Shown: positions 1 to 7,051 of the stretch, piece by piece
How positions within the stretch are numbered: the stretch's first letter is position 1
Layout: the number at the start of each line of letters is the position of its first letter
DNA from: Treponema sp.
GTDB lineage: Bacteria > Spirochaetota > Spirochaetia > Treponematales > Treponemataceae
Assembly (NCBI GenBank): GCA_017551545.1
Contig: JAFZLJ010000143.1
Coordinates: 1 to 64,000, forward strand
Length of the DNA stretch: 64,000 nucleotides
Direction of reading: 5' to 3'
Program-made: the position numbers and the translations under genes
The notes under the pieces: generated by a model
Databases searched by the model: none
Told to the model about the DNA's origin: nothing
The model's input: only the letters and a program-made list of their open reading frames with translations

Positions 1-34
1 AAGGGGTGGGCAGGTTCAACTCCTGTCGCTTCCG
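1..34 (+). tRNA. 3' end of a tRNA gene, probably tRNA-Ser (cut by window edge)
   Basis: A T-arm (stem 10-14 with 22-26, seven-base loop TTCAACT) is followed by an acceptor strand CGCTTCC and a G discriminator. That 3' acceptor sequence with G73 is typical of tRNA-Ser, and the bases before it would fit a long variable arm. The anticodon lies outside the window, so the identity is inferred. Confidence 0.6.
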
Positions 35-39
35 AGAAA

Positions 40-61
40 GCAGCTCTGCTGCATTTTTTTT
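40..61 (+). terminator. Intrinsic terminator after the tRNA-Ser-like gene
   Basis: A five-base-pair stem (GCAGC/GCTGC) with a TCT loop is followed directly by a run of eight T. It separates the upstream tRNA from the tRNA-Arg copy at 67. Confidence 0.6.
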
Positions 62-66
62 ATCCT

Positions 67-141
67 GAGATTGTAGCTCAGCTGGATTAGAGCACCACCC
101 TGCGGAGGTGGGGGTCGCACGTTCGAATCGTGTCAGTCTCA
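67..141 (+). tRNA. tRNA-Arg (anticodon GCG), left copy; left attachment site of the integrated element
   Basis: A full cloverleaf can be drawn: acceptor GAGATTG with CAGTCTC, D-arm GCTC/GAGC, anticodon stem CCACC/GGTGG with loop CTGCGGA, T-arm GCACG/CGTGT, discriminator A. The anticodon at loop positions 34-36 is GCG, which reads Arg CGC/CGU. The same gene recurs at 51098 with one mismatch (C95 here, T there), leaving 46 identical bases at the 3' half. An integrase starts 240 bp downstream, so this is read as attL of a tRNA-integrated element. Confidence 0.85.
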
Positions 142-149
142 CGAATATA

Positions 150-174
150 GCTCATCTGCGGATGAGCTTTTTTT
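150..174 (+). terminator. Terminator after left tRNA-Arg
   Basis: A seven-base-pair perfect stem (GCTCATC/GATGAGC) with a TGCG loop is followed by seven T. It differs from the terminator after the right tRNA copy, as expected when each tRNA copy has a different downstream side of the integration junction. Confidence 0.8.
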
Positions 175-286
175 ATGCCTAAATGCTTATTTTATAAGGA
201 TTTAGTGTACATTTTAATACTTTACAAACTGTTTTTTAGTCTTCCCTACCATTTGGGACGGGCACTAAAAACCCCGGAATCGGCGG

Positions 287-310
287 GATTTCAGTAACGA
301 TTTCAGAAAA
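287..310 (+). repeat. Left copy of 24-bp end motif (candidate integrase arm-type site)
   Basis: This 24-bp sequence, beginning GATTTCAGTAACGATTTC, recurs at 50952-50975 with one mismatch. One copy lies 146 bp inside the left tRNA and the other 122 bp inside the right tRNA, in the same orientation. Related units resembling GTTTCGGAA flank both copies. Position and symmetry suggest integrase or excisionase binding arms. The left copy also overlaps the leader of the integrase gene, where it could autoregulate. Confidence 0.5.
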
Positions 311-379
311 TGTTTCGGAATTGTTTTGGAAAACCTTGCCTTTTTCGGTTACTTCGTATCTGCGAAGTTGGAGGTTTTT

Positions 380-1795
380 ATGCGCCAGTTCTATCTCTAC
401 AAAAATCAATCTGGTTATTTTAATGCTGTTCTTGTTGATCCTGTTACCGGGAAAAAAGGCAAAGACAAGAGTACTCACACTAAAGACAAGATTCAGGCGG
501 CGGTTATTGCGTCTGGATGGGTTGAGCACGGGGTTCCTGAAGCACGGCCGAACTCCAGAGGTTATGCGCTTGATTCTTCTGCACAAAGATTAAACCTCAA
601 ATATATTTGCGAGCGTGTAAACGAAACGGAAGCTATGGAACTGGTTAATTTACTTTGTAAGAAATATGGGCTTTTGATTCCGTCTTCTGTTGTGGCTGAG
701 CCTGTTGTTGCAGTTCCTAAGAAAAAGATTGTTGTTGTTCGCAAGAAGAATGTTGAAAATGTTGCACCTGTTGCAGTTCCGGCGCCTGCTCCAGCTACTG
801 TTCCTAAACCGAAAAAAGAAGGTATTCCGCTTTCTGCATTTCTGCTTAATTTTTGGGATTTTGAAAAGTCGGTGTTTATTAAGCGTTATATGGCTCATGG
901 GCATAATATGACTAAAAGTCATACGGATAACATGCTGAGTCTTGTCCGTAATTACTGGCAGCCTTATTTTGGTGATGAGATTACTGTGCAGGAGCTGGAC
1001 CGTACAACTCTGGATGATTTCTTTTTCTACCTGAATACTGAAAAAGGTTTGAAGGGCGGAACTGTTAACAAAGCTATAAACTGCGGAAGCCGGGCTTTAA
1101 GATATCTTTTTGAAAACAAGAAGATTGATTCTAATCCGATGGCGGGAATTGAGAGGTTTAATCCGGATGAGGCGGAACGTGGTATTCCAACGGAATCGGA
1201 AGTTCGCCAGCTGCTTAATGCTGAATGGCCGAATGAAGCTTACTTTCTGGCTTTTAAGCTTGGGGCTTTCTGTGGTTTGCGTGCAGGAGAGATTAGTGGG
1301 CTGAGAGTTTGTGATTTGGATCTGGATGCGGATTTGATTCATGTGCGACACAGCTGGAATGATGTGGACGGGTTGAAGTGTCCGAAGAATTCTGATGTTC
1401 GTGATTTGCCGATTGATCACCAGACTTTACTGCAGCTTACAAGTCTTGCGAAAGAGAATCCTAACTACAGTGATTTGAGTTATGTATTCTTCTCACCTGT
1501 TAAACCGGAACAGCCTTACTGGCCGTCTTATTACGTGGATGGGCTTTATGAAGCTCTTGAAAAAATTGGTGTAAGTGAAGAACAGCGCAAGGAACGTAAG
1601 ATCGTATTCCACAGTTTGAGGCATTTCTGTGCAACTCAGTTGAGTATGAAGACTGATTTGAAGACTGTTCAGGCGGTTATGGGACACAGAACTGAGGCTA
1701 TGAGTAAGCACTACTCTGACCATGAGACTGAGAAGAAGCTTCAGAATATGCGTAGCATTATGCAGGTGACCTGGAAGGATATTATGACGGCTTAA
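380..1795 (+). CDS. int: Tyrosine-recombinase integrase of the element
   Basis: A 471-residue phage-type integrase catalysing site-specific recombination at the tRNA-Arg. The N-terminal part (about 1-110) fits an arm-DNA-binding region, followed by a Val/Pro/Ala/Lys-rich linker (about 120-165), a core-binding SAM-like domain, and the catalytic domain. Catalytic residues are visible: Arg in GLRAGE near 301, the HSLRH box near 411, GH in MGHR and the nucleophile Tyr in KHYSDH near 446. The ATG at 380 is chosen because GGAGG lies just upstream; the frame stays open further 5' without a ribosome site. Location immediately inside the left tRNA is standard for tRNA-integrating phages. It ends before a terminator at 1879. 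Confidence 0.93.
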   Translation: MRQFYLYKNQSGYFNAVLVDPVTGKKGKDKSTHTKDKIQAAVIASGWVEHGVPEARPNSRGYALDSSAQRLNLKYICERVNETEAMELVNLLCKKYGLLIPSSVVAEPVVAVPKKKIVVVRKKNVENVAPVAVPAPAPATVPKPKKEGIPLSAFLLNFWDFEKSVFIKRYMAHGHNMTKSHTDNMLSLVRNYWQPYFGDEITVQELDRTTLDDFFFYLNTEKGLKGGTVNKAINCGSRALRYLFENKKIDSNPMAGIERFNPDEAERGIPTESEVRQLLNAEWPNEAYFLAFKLGAFCGLRAGEISGLRVCDLDLDADLIHVRHSWNDVDGLKCPKNSDVRDLPIDHQTLLQLTSLAKENPNYSDLSYVFFSPVKPEQPYWPSYYVDGLYEALEKIGVSEEQRKERKIVFHSLRHFCATQLSMKTDLKTVQAVMGHRTEAMSKHYSDHETEKKLQNMRSIMQVTWKDIMTA

Positions 1796-1821
1796 GGCTC
1801 TGACCGGCCCGCTTACACACA

Positions 1822-1876
1822 TTAACGCAAAGTTAACATTTATTAACACTATATTACAGCATTTACATTTTAAGAT
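1822..1876 (+). promoter_or_regulatory. Array promoter P1 (three TTAAC boxes plus -10) before the packaging operon
   Basis: TTAAC occurs at 1822, 1833 and 1843 (spacing 11 then 10 bp), and a -10-like hexamer TAAGAT lies at 1871, exactly 23 bp after the third box. The same geometry occurs at 7578-7632 and 38790-38844. The box spacing is one helical turn, typical of an activator binding direct repeats. Transcription would start inside the following terminator hairpin, so the new transcript would escape it. Confidence 0.6.
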
Positions 1877-1878
1877 TA

Positions 1879-1913
1879 TGCCATGGTACGAAAAGTGCCG
1901 TGGCATTTTTTTT
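1879..1913 (+). terminator. Terminator of the integrase transcript
   Basis: An eight-base-pair stem (TGCCATGG pairing CCGTGGCA, one G-T) with an eleven-base loop is followed by eight T. It ends the integrase unit just before the excisionase-like gene. Confidence 0.8.
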
Positions 1914-1929
1914 ATTAACCGAGGTGTTT

Positions 1930-2169
1930 ATGACTGAGGATTATAAAAACATGGAGCTGCTTTCGGTAGAGGAAGCAGCGGATTATCTAAAGTTTAGTAC
2001 AACCTATTTGTACAAGCTTTGCCGTGAGAAAAAGATTCCGCATGTGAATTATGGCAGACACATTATTTTTCGTAAGGCGGATTTGTATGAGTGGATTGGT
2101 TCGATGGTGATTTATGAGCCAAGTGTTATTTTGAATGATGTTGATGATGAGCCGGATGATGTTGCGTGA
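1930..2169 (+). CDS. Excisionase-like helix-turn-helix DNA-binding protein
   Basis: A 79-residue protein with a MerR/excisionase-type HTH (helix_turn_helix_17 pattern): LLSVEEAADYLKFSTTYLYK followed by IPHVNYGRHIIFRKADLYEW at about residues 10-55, then an acidic tail (NDVDDEPDDVA). Such proteins act as recombination directionality factors or small regulators in integrated elements. ATG at 1930 is preferred because GAGGTG lies seven bases upstream. It is the first gene after promoter P1 and is followed at short distance by the packaging genes. Confidence 0.75.
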   Translation: MTEDYKNMELLSVEEAADYLKFSTTYLYKLCREKKIPHVNYGRHIIFRKADLYEWIGSMVIYEPSVILNDVDDEPDDVA

Positions 2170-2177
2170 GGTGATTT

Positions 2178-2381
2178 ATGAAAAATGACAGGTTTGAAAA
2201 TGAGATAAAGAGCACTGTAAATGAGGCTCATAAGTTTTTGGAAAAGAATGCTTTTGAAAAGGAACATGGTGACATTGTTGTGACTATTACGATGTACCGC
2301 GGGCAGCCGGTGAAGCTGACTACGAGTTTTTGTGAGCATTTGACTAAGCGCAGAACAACAGGTCTTGTTGTGGAGAAATAG
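2178..2381 (+). CDS. Small phage protein of unknown function
   Basis: A 67-residue protein with GAGGTG upstream of its ATG, eight bases after the excisionase-like gene and just before the small terminase. It is charged, with an N-terminal helix rich in Lys/Glu (FENEIKSTVNEAHKFLEKNA) and a likely beta-strand middle (DIVVTITMYRGQPVKLTTSF). No signal or membrane segment is seen. I do not recognise the family; context makes it part of the phage early or packaging operon. Confidence 0.6.
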   Translation: MKNDRFENEIKSTVNEAHKFLEKNAFEKEHGDIVVTITMYRGQPVKLTTSFCEHLTKRRTTGLVVEK

Positions 2382-2404
2382 CCTTAAGGCAAGGAGGAAA
2401 GCTG

Positions 2405-2929
2405 GTGGGAGAAAAGGACACTGTTAAGACCGCGAACAGTGAACCTGTACAGGCAGAGTTTTTGAACGTCTGGGAGAAAAGATTAGCAGATGAACCTTCC
2501 AAGGCGTTCAAGGCTTTCTGTCTTTTTAGAGCTATGGGATATAAGCGCAGTATTAAGGCTTGTCTGGAACTGAATGGGATTGATCCGAAGAAATATGGCT
2601 CATGGGCACGGTATGCCAGGTTGTACAAGTGGAAGGAACGTGCTGCGGCTTATGATGAATATATTGCAAAGGAGACGGAAAGAGAAATTCTGGCGGAGCG
2701 TGTGGAAAGACGTAAACGGCAGATGGAAATGTTGAACGGGTTTGATGAGCTGGTGGCTAAGCGGATTAAGACGCTGAAGCCGGAGGAACTGAATGCGGAT
2801 GGGGCTATGGATTTGCTGGAGAGGTCTGCGAAGCTTGATTCGTTTATTACTGGAGCGGATAAGGAAGCGGCAAAGCCGGTTCAGGGGGAGCTGGCGATTA
2901 CGTTTGCGGATTCGTTTCAGGGATTATAG
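2405..2929 (+). CDS. Phage terminase small subunit (putative)
   Basis: A 174-residue protein with a GTG start preceded by AAGGAGG. The N-terminal half has an HTH-like segment (GYKRSIKACLELNGIDPKKY then SWARYARLYKWKERAAAYDE), followed by a long charged helical region (KETEREILAERVERRKRQME), the usual layout of TerS proteins that recognise packaging DNA and form a ring. It directly precedes the large subunit. The TAG stop is the first unit of a TAGGTNN heptad repeat array. Assignment rests on domain layout and on position. Confidence 0.72.
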   Translation: MGEKDTVKTANSEPVQAEFLNVWEKRLADEPSKAFKAFCLFRAMGYKRSIKACLELNGIDPKKYGSWARYARLYKWKERAAAYDEYIAKETEREILAERVERRKRQMEMLNGFDELVAKRIKTLKPEELNADGAMDLLERSAKLDSFITGADKEAAKPVQGELAITFADSFQGL

Positions 2930-2961
2930 GTTCTAGGTTTTAGGTGCTAGGTGTTAGGGAT
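2929..2961 (+). repeat. TAGGTNN heptad array 1
   Basis: About four and a half seven-base units (TAGGTTC, TAGGTTT, TAGGTGC, TAGGTGT, TAGGG) run in tandem. The first TAG provides or abuts the stop codon of the small terminase. Because seven is not a multiple of three, the array places TAG in every frame. Related arrays lie at 6077 and 41114. Confidence 0.7.
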
Positions 2962-2970
2962 TTTGGTATA

Positions 2971-2997
2971 GGTGGTTTCGACAAGCTCAACCACCAC
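2971..2997. repeat. Palindromic repeat GGTGGTT...AACCACC, copy 1
   Basis: Seven-base arms GGTGGTT and AACCACC enclose an 11-base loop. A second member with the same arms and a longer loop lies at 7660-7696. The 3' edge supplies AGGTGG, the only plausible ribosome site of the large terminase. Confidence 0.6.
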
Positions 2998-3008
2998 AGG
3001 TGGCTGTG

Positions 3009-4220
3009 ATGCGAGAAGTATTTAAGCCTACGGAAGTTCAGAAAAAAGCTTTGGAGCTTTTGAGCGGTTCTGCTAAGCACATCTTGTTGTTTGGTGGTTC
3101 ACGTTCTGGGAAGACTACGGTGCTGGTGATGGCTGTGATTTTCCGTGCATGCCGGTACCCCGGAAGCAGGCATTTGATTTGTCGCTTTCGGGCGAAGGAT
3201 GCGAGAAGCTCTGTTCTGCATGAGACGCTTCTTCCCTGGCTGAATAAGACTATTGGTGCGAGTAATTACAAAGCAAATGTGCATGATGGGCTTATAACTT
3301 TGTGGAATGGTTCGGAAATTTGGATTGGTGGGCTTGGCGATAAAGAACAGGTTGATAGGATTTTGGGTCATGAGTATGTGACTATCTATTTCAACGAGGT
3401 AAGCCAGATTTCTTATTCTGCAATTACAACTGCATACAGCCGTTTGGCGATGAAAGTTGAAGGCTGCAAGAATAAGTTTTTTTATGACTGCAACCCATGT
3501 TCACCAATGCACTGGGCATACAAGGTTTTTATCCGGAAGATTGAACCGAGGTCGGATGAAAAACTGAATAAGCCGGAGCTTTATGCTTCTGCTGTTCTGA
3601 ACCCAATGGATAACGCTGAAAATCTGGATGAAGATTATATCAGCGACATTCTGGATAACATGCCGGAAAAACAGAGGGCACGATTCCGTGACGGGCTTTG
3701 GGTGAAGCCAGAAGGTTCGGTTTATGAAAAGTTTGAAGAATCGATGATTCTTCCGCGAGACAAGCTTCCTAAAGCTTTTGACAAGTTTACAGGTGGGCAG
3801 GATTTTGGACTTCATATTGCGGCGGTTAAGGTTGGCTGGGTTGGTGATGTGGTTTATGTGATTGCAGATTTTGGTGGATTCAACATAACAACAAAGACTT
3901 CTGTGGAACAGCAGACTGCTAAGGACTGGTACAAAGAGAGTTTTGTTACTTATTGTGACCCGGCTGGTGGCGAGAGAATACAAGAGGTTCCAGGTGGCGT
4001 AAAAGCTAACAACTCTGTTGATGCGGGGATTGATTACATAATTGCGAAGATTGAGCGCGGTCAGTTTTTTGTTTGCAAGGACTGTACGGGGGTGCTTGGG
4101 GAGATATGGGATTATTCAAGGGATGAGAATAATCAGATTGTGAAAGTGAATGACCATTACATGGATGCTATGCGGTATGCCATCTTTAGTGCGGCTACGG
4201 GTGGCGTTGTAATGGGGTGA
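3009..4220 (+). CDS. terL: Phage terminase large subunit
   Basis: A 403-residue packaging motor and nuclease (PBSX/T4-like terminase large family). Walker A is GGSRSGKTTVL at about residues 30-40, and the Walker B-like strand is VTIYFNEVSQI near 125. The C-terminal nuclease half begins around GGQDFGLHIAAVKVGW and includes YCDPAGGERI and HYMDAMRYA, with the expected acidic residues. I chose ATG 3009 because AGGTGG sits five bases upstream; GTG 3000 is an alternative. It overlaps or abuts the portal gene, forming one packaging operon. Confidence 0.92.
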   Translation: MREVFKPTEVQKKALELLSGSAKHILLFGGSRSGKTTVLVMAVIFRACRYPGSRHLICRFRAKDARSSVLHETLLPWLNKTIGASNYKANVHDGLITLWNGSEIWIGGLGDKEQVDRILGHEYVTIYFNEVSQISYSAITTAYSRLAMKVEGCKNKFFYDCNPCSPMHWAYKVFIRKIEPRSDEKLNKPELYASAVLNPMDNAENLDEDYISDILDNMPEKQRARFRDGLWVKPEGSVYEKFEESMILPRDKLPKAFDKFTGGQDFGLHIAAVKVGWVGDVVYVIADFGGFNITTKTSVEQQTAKDWYKESFVTYCDPAGGERIQEVPGGVKANNSVDAGIDYIIAKIERGQFFVCKDCTGVLGEIWDYSRDENNQIVKVNDHYMDAMRYAIFSAATGGVVMG

Positions 4221-4231
4221 CGATAATAGAT

Positions 4232-5410
4232 ATGGGGATTTTTCGGAAAAGAAAACAGAAAAAGCTTCGCTCGTTTGAACAGGTTAATGCTGATACTGTG
4301 GCTGAGGATTTTGCGGATGTTGAACAGAAGACTTGTACTGATCCTTATATGCAGCATGCCTGGGTTTCGGTTTGTATTGATATTCTCACTCGAAATGTGG
4401 CGCGGGCTGAATTTGAGATTCGGAAGGATGGAAAGTCTGTTACAAACGGAAAGGTTGCAAAGTTGTTTCGTTCTCCCAGTCCTGTAATGAGCCGGTTTGA
4501 TTTATGGAAGCAGACTTGTGCGTGGTGGAGTCTTGAAGGTGAAGCGTTCTGGTGGTTTGGGGAGAATTATACCTGCGGGATTCCTTCTGAAATTAAAGTG
4601 CTTTCTCCGCGTCATATGCAGCATGTGGTAGAAAACGGGAAAGTCACCAAGTGGATTTATACGGATTGTGAAAATGGTAAGCCTACGGTGATTCTTCCTG
4701 ATGAGATAATTCATTTTAAAGACTGGAACCCGTGGAATGAACACAGGGGTGTGAGTCCGCTGGTTAGTCTTGGGCTTGAGGTGGAGCAGGATCTCTTGGC
4801 CTCTAAGCAGAATACAGGTTTATTAAAGGAAGGAGGTGTGCCTAAAGGGCTTTTGAAAACTGACCAGGTTCTTACGGAATCTGAGGCAGAGCTTCTTGCC
4901 CGTACATGGGATAAGAAATATGGCAAAGGTATGAAGAACCGTGTAGCGGTTCTGGGGCGTGGTACTGAGTATCAGCCTTTAACGTTTAGTCCGGATGTCC
5001 TTAAGCTCTACGACATGAAGAAATGGAATCTGTATACATTACTCGCTAAGTACGGGATTCCGCCGCGTGTTGCTAATATTCAGGATTCAAAAAGCTCTTT
5101 GAGTGGCACCGACACTGACAGTCAGCATCGTGCGTTCTGGAACTTTACTCTTATTCCGCTGCTTAAGAACTATGAGCAGGTGTTGGAAGTGCAGTTTTTT
5201 GACAGGTTCGGCTTGTCAGAGAAAGGCGTTTTCAATCTACAGGCAATCCCTGAGCTGCAGGAAAGTGAGGATGCGCAGAGCAACAGGGACATAGCAGAGA
5301 TAAATGCGGGATTAAAGACTATTAATGACGTGCTGAGGGCGCGGGGTGAAAAGGAAAAGCCTTGGGGGGATATCTGGTTCCGTAATTCATCTCTGACAGC
5401 GGAGAATTAA
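4232..5410 (+). CDS. Phage portal protein (HK97 family)
   Basis: A 392-residue protein starting MGIFRKRKQ, the usual opening of HK97-type portals. It forms the dodecameric ring at the capsid vertex through which DNA enters and leaves. Family features include LLASKQNTGLLKEGGVPKGL, YGIPPRVANIQDSKSS and the crown region SGTDTDSQHRAFWNFTLIPL. ATG 4232 gives the standard N-terminus, with GGGGTGA upstream; an in-frame GTG at 4217 would overlap the terminase stop. It sits between terminase and protease as in HK97-like head operons, apart from the inserted regulator gene. Confidence 0.9.
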   Translation: MGIFRKRKQKKLRSFEQVNADTVAEDFADVEQKTCTDPYMQHAWVSVCIDILTRNVARAEFEIRKDGKSVTNGKVAKLFRSPSPVMSRFDLWKQTCAWWSLEGEAFWWFGENYTCGIPSEIKVLSPRHMQHVVENGKVTKWIYTDCENGKPTVILPDEIIHFKDWNPWNEHRGVSPLVSLGLEVEQDLLASKQNTGLLKEGGVPKGLLKTDQVLTESEAELLARTWDKKYGKGMKNRVAVLGRGTEYQPLTFSPDVLKLYDMKKWNLYTLLAKYGIPPRVANIQDSKSSLSGTDTDSQHRAFWNFTLIPLLKNYEQVLEVQFFDRFGLSEKGVFNLQAIPELQESEDAQSNRDIAEINAGLKTINDVLRARGEKEKPWGDIWFRNSSLTAEN

Positions 5411-5415
5411 AAACT

Positions 5416-6078
5416 GTGAACCATAGAGTGATTATCGCTTGTTACGATTTGAAAACTAAAAATATTTTAAGGAAAAGTCTTAATGAAAACAAAATGGTAA
5501 GAGATGTTGTTGAATGCAGGACTAAAGATGAGGTTTTGCTTCAACTTTTTGGCTGTGAAAATGAGCCGATTGTGTACTGTGATAAATATTTTTTCGGCTA
5601 TAAGCTGAAGGACAAGCTTAAGGCTATTAAAAGATGTAATGAAAAAGCAAGAATCTGCTTTTGTGAAACCGGAGATTATTCGCCTGGATTGGGTGCGAGA
5701 GTTTATAACCTGGGAGCAGACGGATACATAGAGCATATTGAAAAGACAGAGCATCTGGGAAAGGCAGTGTATCAAATGCTGCTTGAACAGCGGATTTTCC
5801 CGGAAGTAATGCAGAGAGATATTGAGACGAATTTTATATATATGGACCCGAAGAGTTTTTCGGATGTGACGGATGACCAGATGGATATCGGGTATTATCT
5901 GGGTGAAGGTTACCGGCAGAAGGATATTGCGACAGCTCTGGAGAAAACTGAAAACAATGTTCATGTACAGCTGGGGCTTTTGAGGCAGAAGATTGGGTAT
6001 AAGGGGATTCGGGATTTTATGATGCTGAATGAAGTGGAATACAGGATTAGGCATACGGATATTTGGGATGAAGATTAG
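5416..6078 (+). CDS. Response-regulator-like protein with LuxR-type HTH
   Basis: A 220-residue protein with a GTG start and GGAG upstream. The N-terminal part resembles a receiver fold (VIIACYDLKTKNILRKSL, with Asp56 in IVYCDKYFF at the usual phosphoacceptor strand, then GARVYNLGADGYIEHI). Residues about 150-195 match a NarL/LuxR HTH (VTDDQMDIGYYLGEGYRQKD then IATALEKTENNVHVQLGLLR). A regulator inside the head operon, between portal and protease, is unusual. It is my leading candidate for the activator of the three TTAAC-array promoters, an inference only. Its TAG stop opens a heptad array. Confidence 0.7.
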   Translation: MNHRVIIACYDLKTKNILRKSLNENKMVRDVVECRTKDEVLLQLFGCENEPIVYCDKYFFGYKLKDKLKAIKRCNEKARICFCETGDYSPGLGARVYNLGADGYIEHIEKTEHLGKAVYQMLLEQRIFPEVMQRDIETNFIYMDPKSFSDVTDDQMDIGYYLGEGYRQKDIATALEKTENNVHVQLGLLRQKIGYKGIRDFMMLNEVEYRIRHTDIWDED

Positions 6079-6110
6079 GTTTTAGGTTCCAGGTGCTAGG
6101 TTTTAGGCGC
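6077..6110 (+). repeat. TAGGTNN heptad array 2
   Basis: About five seven-base units related to TAGGTTT run from the stop codon of the regulator gene. One unit begins CAGG instead of TAGG. It is the same family as 2929 and 41114. Confidence 0.65.
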
Positions 6111-6123
6111 AATGGAAATAATA

Positions 6124-6151
6124 GATTGCCGGATCAAGTCCGGCAATGACA
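6124..6151. repeat. Palindromic element ATTGCCGG...CCGGCAAT, copy A
   Basis: A 28-bp element with arms ATTGCCGGA/TCCGGCAAT and trailing GACA. Related copies are at 40643 (inside a CDS), 42327 (inside a CDS) and 42771. This type of short palindrome is dispersed in several bacterial genomes, and here all four copies fall within phage genes. Confidence 0.75.
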
Positions 6152-6170
6152 GGTTTGGGAGGTATGAAAA

Positions 6171-6848
6171 ATGATAGTAAAAGTTGATGGCGTGTTAAAC
6201 AAAGAACTGGGCTCAGACAGATTTCGGTTTTGTAAATTCCTTAAAGAGAATACTCATTCTGGGAAGGTGGATGCCAGAGTGGAGCTTTTTAAGAGTGCGA
6301 TGTTTCAGCGGCCGGTGGTGGCGGAGGCTGGAAAGTCTAAGAATTATAACAATAACTCTAACGCTGGTATTCACTGGGTGATGAGTACGTTTGATACGGA
6401 CAGGGATTTTGAGCGGATTGACCCGACGGGGTGGAACCTTGAGAAGTATATTCAAAATCCTGTGATTTTGTGGAGTCATGATTATTACATTCCGGCTATT
6501 GGGTATGCGGAGAATGTAAAGGCGGATTCGGTGCTGGAAGGTGATGTGTTCTTTAATGCGCGGGAATATGATGAGTTTGGATGGAGCATTGGGCAGCGGG
6601 TGAAGAACGGGGCGCTGCGCTGCGGTTCTGTGGGTTTTATGGTGGAGGAAGTTGAATTCTTAGACAGTAAAGATAAGGAATGCGACTTGATTTACCGAAA
6701 GCAGGAGCTTTTGGAATTTTCTATCTGCTGTGTACCGGCGAATCCTTTTGCAACAGCTGGTGAAAAATCTGTGAATGAAAATACTAGCAGAAACGAAGAA
6801 CTTGAAATTCCCTTCTTTGAACGTTTGAGAATGGGATTAGCTCAGTGA
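6171..6848 (+). CDS. HK97-family prohead protease (peptidase S78)
   Basis: A 225-residue capsid maturation protease that cleaves the capsid scaffold domain. The catalytic His lies in LWSHDYY (about residue 104) and the Ser in RCGSVGF (about 154). The family C-terminal signature ELLEFSICCVPANPFA follows. ATG 6171 has GGGAGGT seven bases upstream; a tiny out-of-frame ATG at 6164 would encode only seven residues. It lies between portal and capsid as expected. A type III toxin-antitoxin locus follows it, before the capsid gene. Confidence 0.9.
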   Translation: MIVKVDGVLNKELGSDRFRFCKFLKENTHSGKVDARVELFKSAMFQRPVVAEAGKSKNYNNNSNAGIHWVMSTFDTDRDFERIDPTGWNLEKYIQNPVILWSHDYYIPAIGYAENVKADSVLEGDVFFNAREYDEFGWSIGQRVKNGALRCGSVGFMVEEVEFLDSKDKECDLIYRKQELLEFSICCVPANPFATAGEKSVNENTSRNEELEIPFFERLRMGLAQ

Positions 6849-6857
6849 TAAAATTCC

Positions 6858-6886
6858 TTGACAGCTGTCTGTTTATGTCTTATATT
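6858..6886 (+). promoter_or_regulatory. Strong sigma70-type promoter of the ToxI-like RNA
   Basis: TTGACA at 6858, a spacer of exactly 17 bp, then TATATT at 6881 (a TATAAT follows five bases later). Transcription would start about 6893, just before three tandem 38-nt repeats. Confidence 0.8.
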
Positions 6887-6897
6887 ATAATTAATTG

Positions 6898-7011
6898 GGA
6901 GCGTTCCTGCCCTTAAAATGGAAGATATAATTCTAGGTGCACTTCTACCTTTAAAATGAAGGATATAATCCTAGGCGCACTTCCGCCTTTAAAGTGAAGG
7001 ATATAACGGGC
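6898..7011 (+). repeat. Tandem 38-nt repeats of the antitoxin RNA
   Basis: The three head-to-tail units with no spacers are at 6898-6935, 6936-6973 and 6974-7011. Unit 3 diverges in its last five bases, where it merges with the terminator stem. Confidence 0.9.
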
Positions 7012-7038
7012 GGCTGTTTCAGCCGCCTTAGTTTTTTT
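7009..7038 (+). terminator. Terminator between antitoxin RNA and toxN
   Basis: A perfect eight-base-pair stem GGCGGCTG/CAGCCGCC with a TTT loop, then TTAG and seven T. In type III systems such an attenuating terminator sets the RNA to toxin mRNA ratio. Confidence 0.88.
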
Positions 7039-7051
7039 AAGGATACTAATA

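Larger units (their letters stand above)
6893..7038 (+). ncRNA. toxI: ToxI-like antitoxin RNA (three 38-nt tandem repeats)
   Basis: Three adjacent 38-nt units (6898-6935, 6936-6973, 6974-7011) differ from each other at roughly 5-9 positions. Each holds a short hairpin whose arms co-vary (TTCC/GGAA in unit 1, CTTC/GAAG in units 2 and 3) around a loop ending CCTTTAAAAT, then GATATAA. They lie between a strong promoter and a terminator, directly upstream of a ToxN homologue. That is the defining layout of type III toxin-antitoxin loci, in which the RNA repeats are cut by ToxN and then bind and inhibit it. Repeat number and length match known systems such as ToxIN and AbiQ. No CDS fits here. Confidence 0.85.

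Noticed and set aside
6164-6187. Seven-codon ORF before the prohead protease
   Set aside because: It shares the protease ribosome site and is out of frame. It is more likely a chance ATG than a regulatory leader.
6898-7011. Three 38-nt repeats as a small CRISPR array
   Set aside because: The units are adjacent with no spacers, vary between copies, and sit between a promoter and a terminator in front of toxN. No cas genes are present.
6898-7011. CsrA-binding decoy RNA because each unit holds GGA-like motifs
   Set aside because: The ToxN gene directly downstream explains the repeats fully. The GGA resemblance is weaker evidence.
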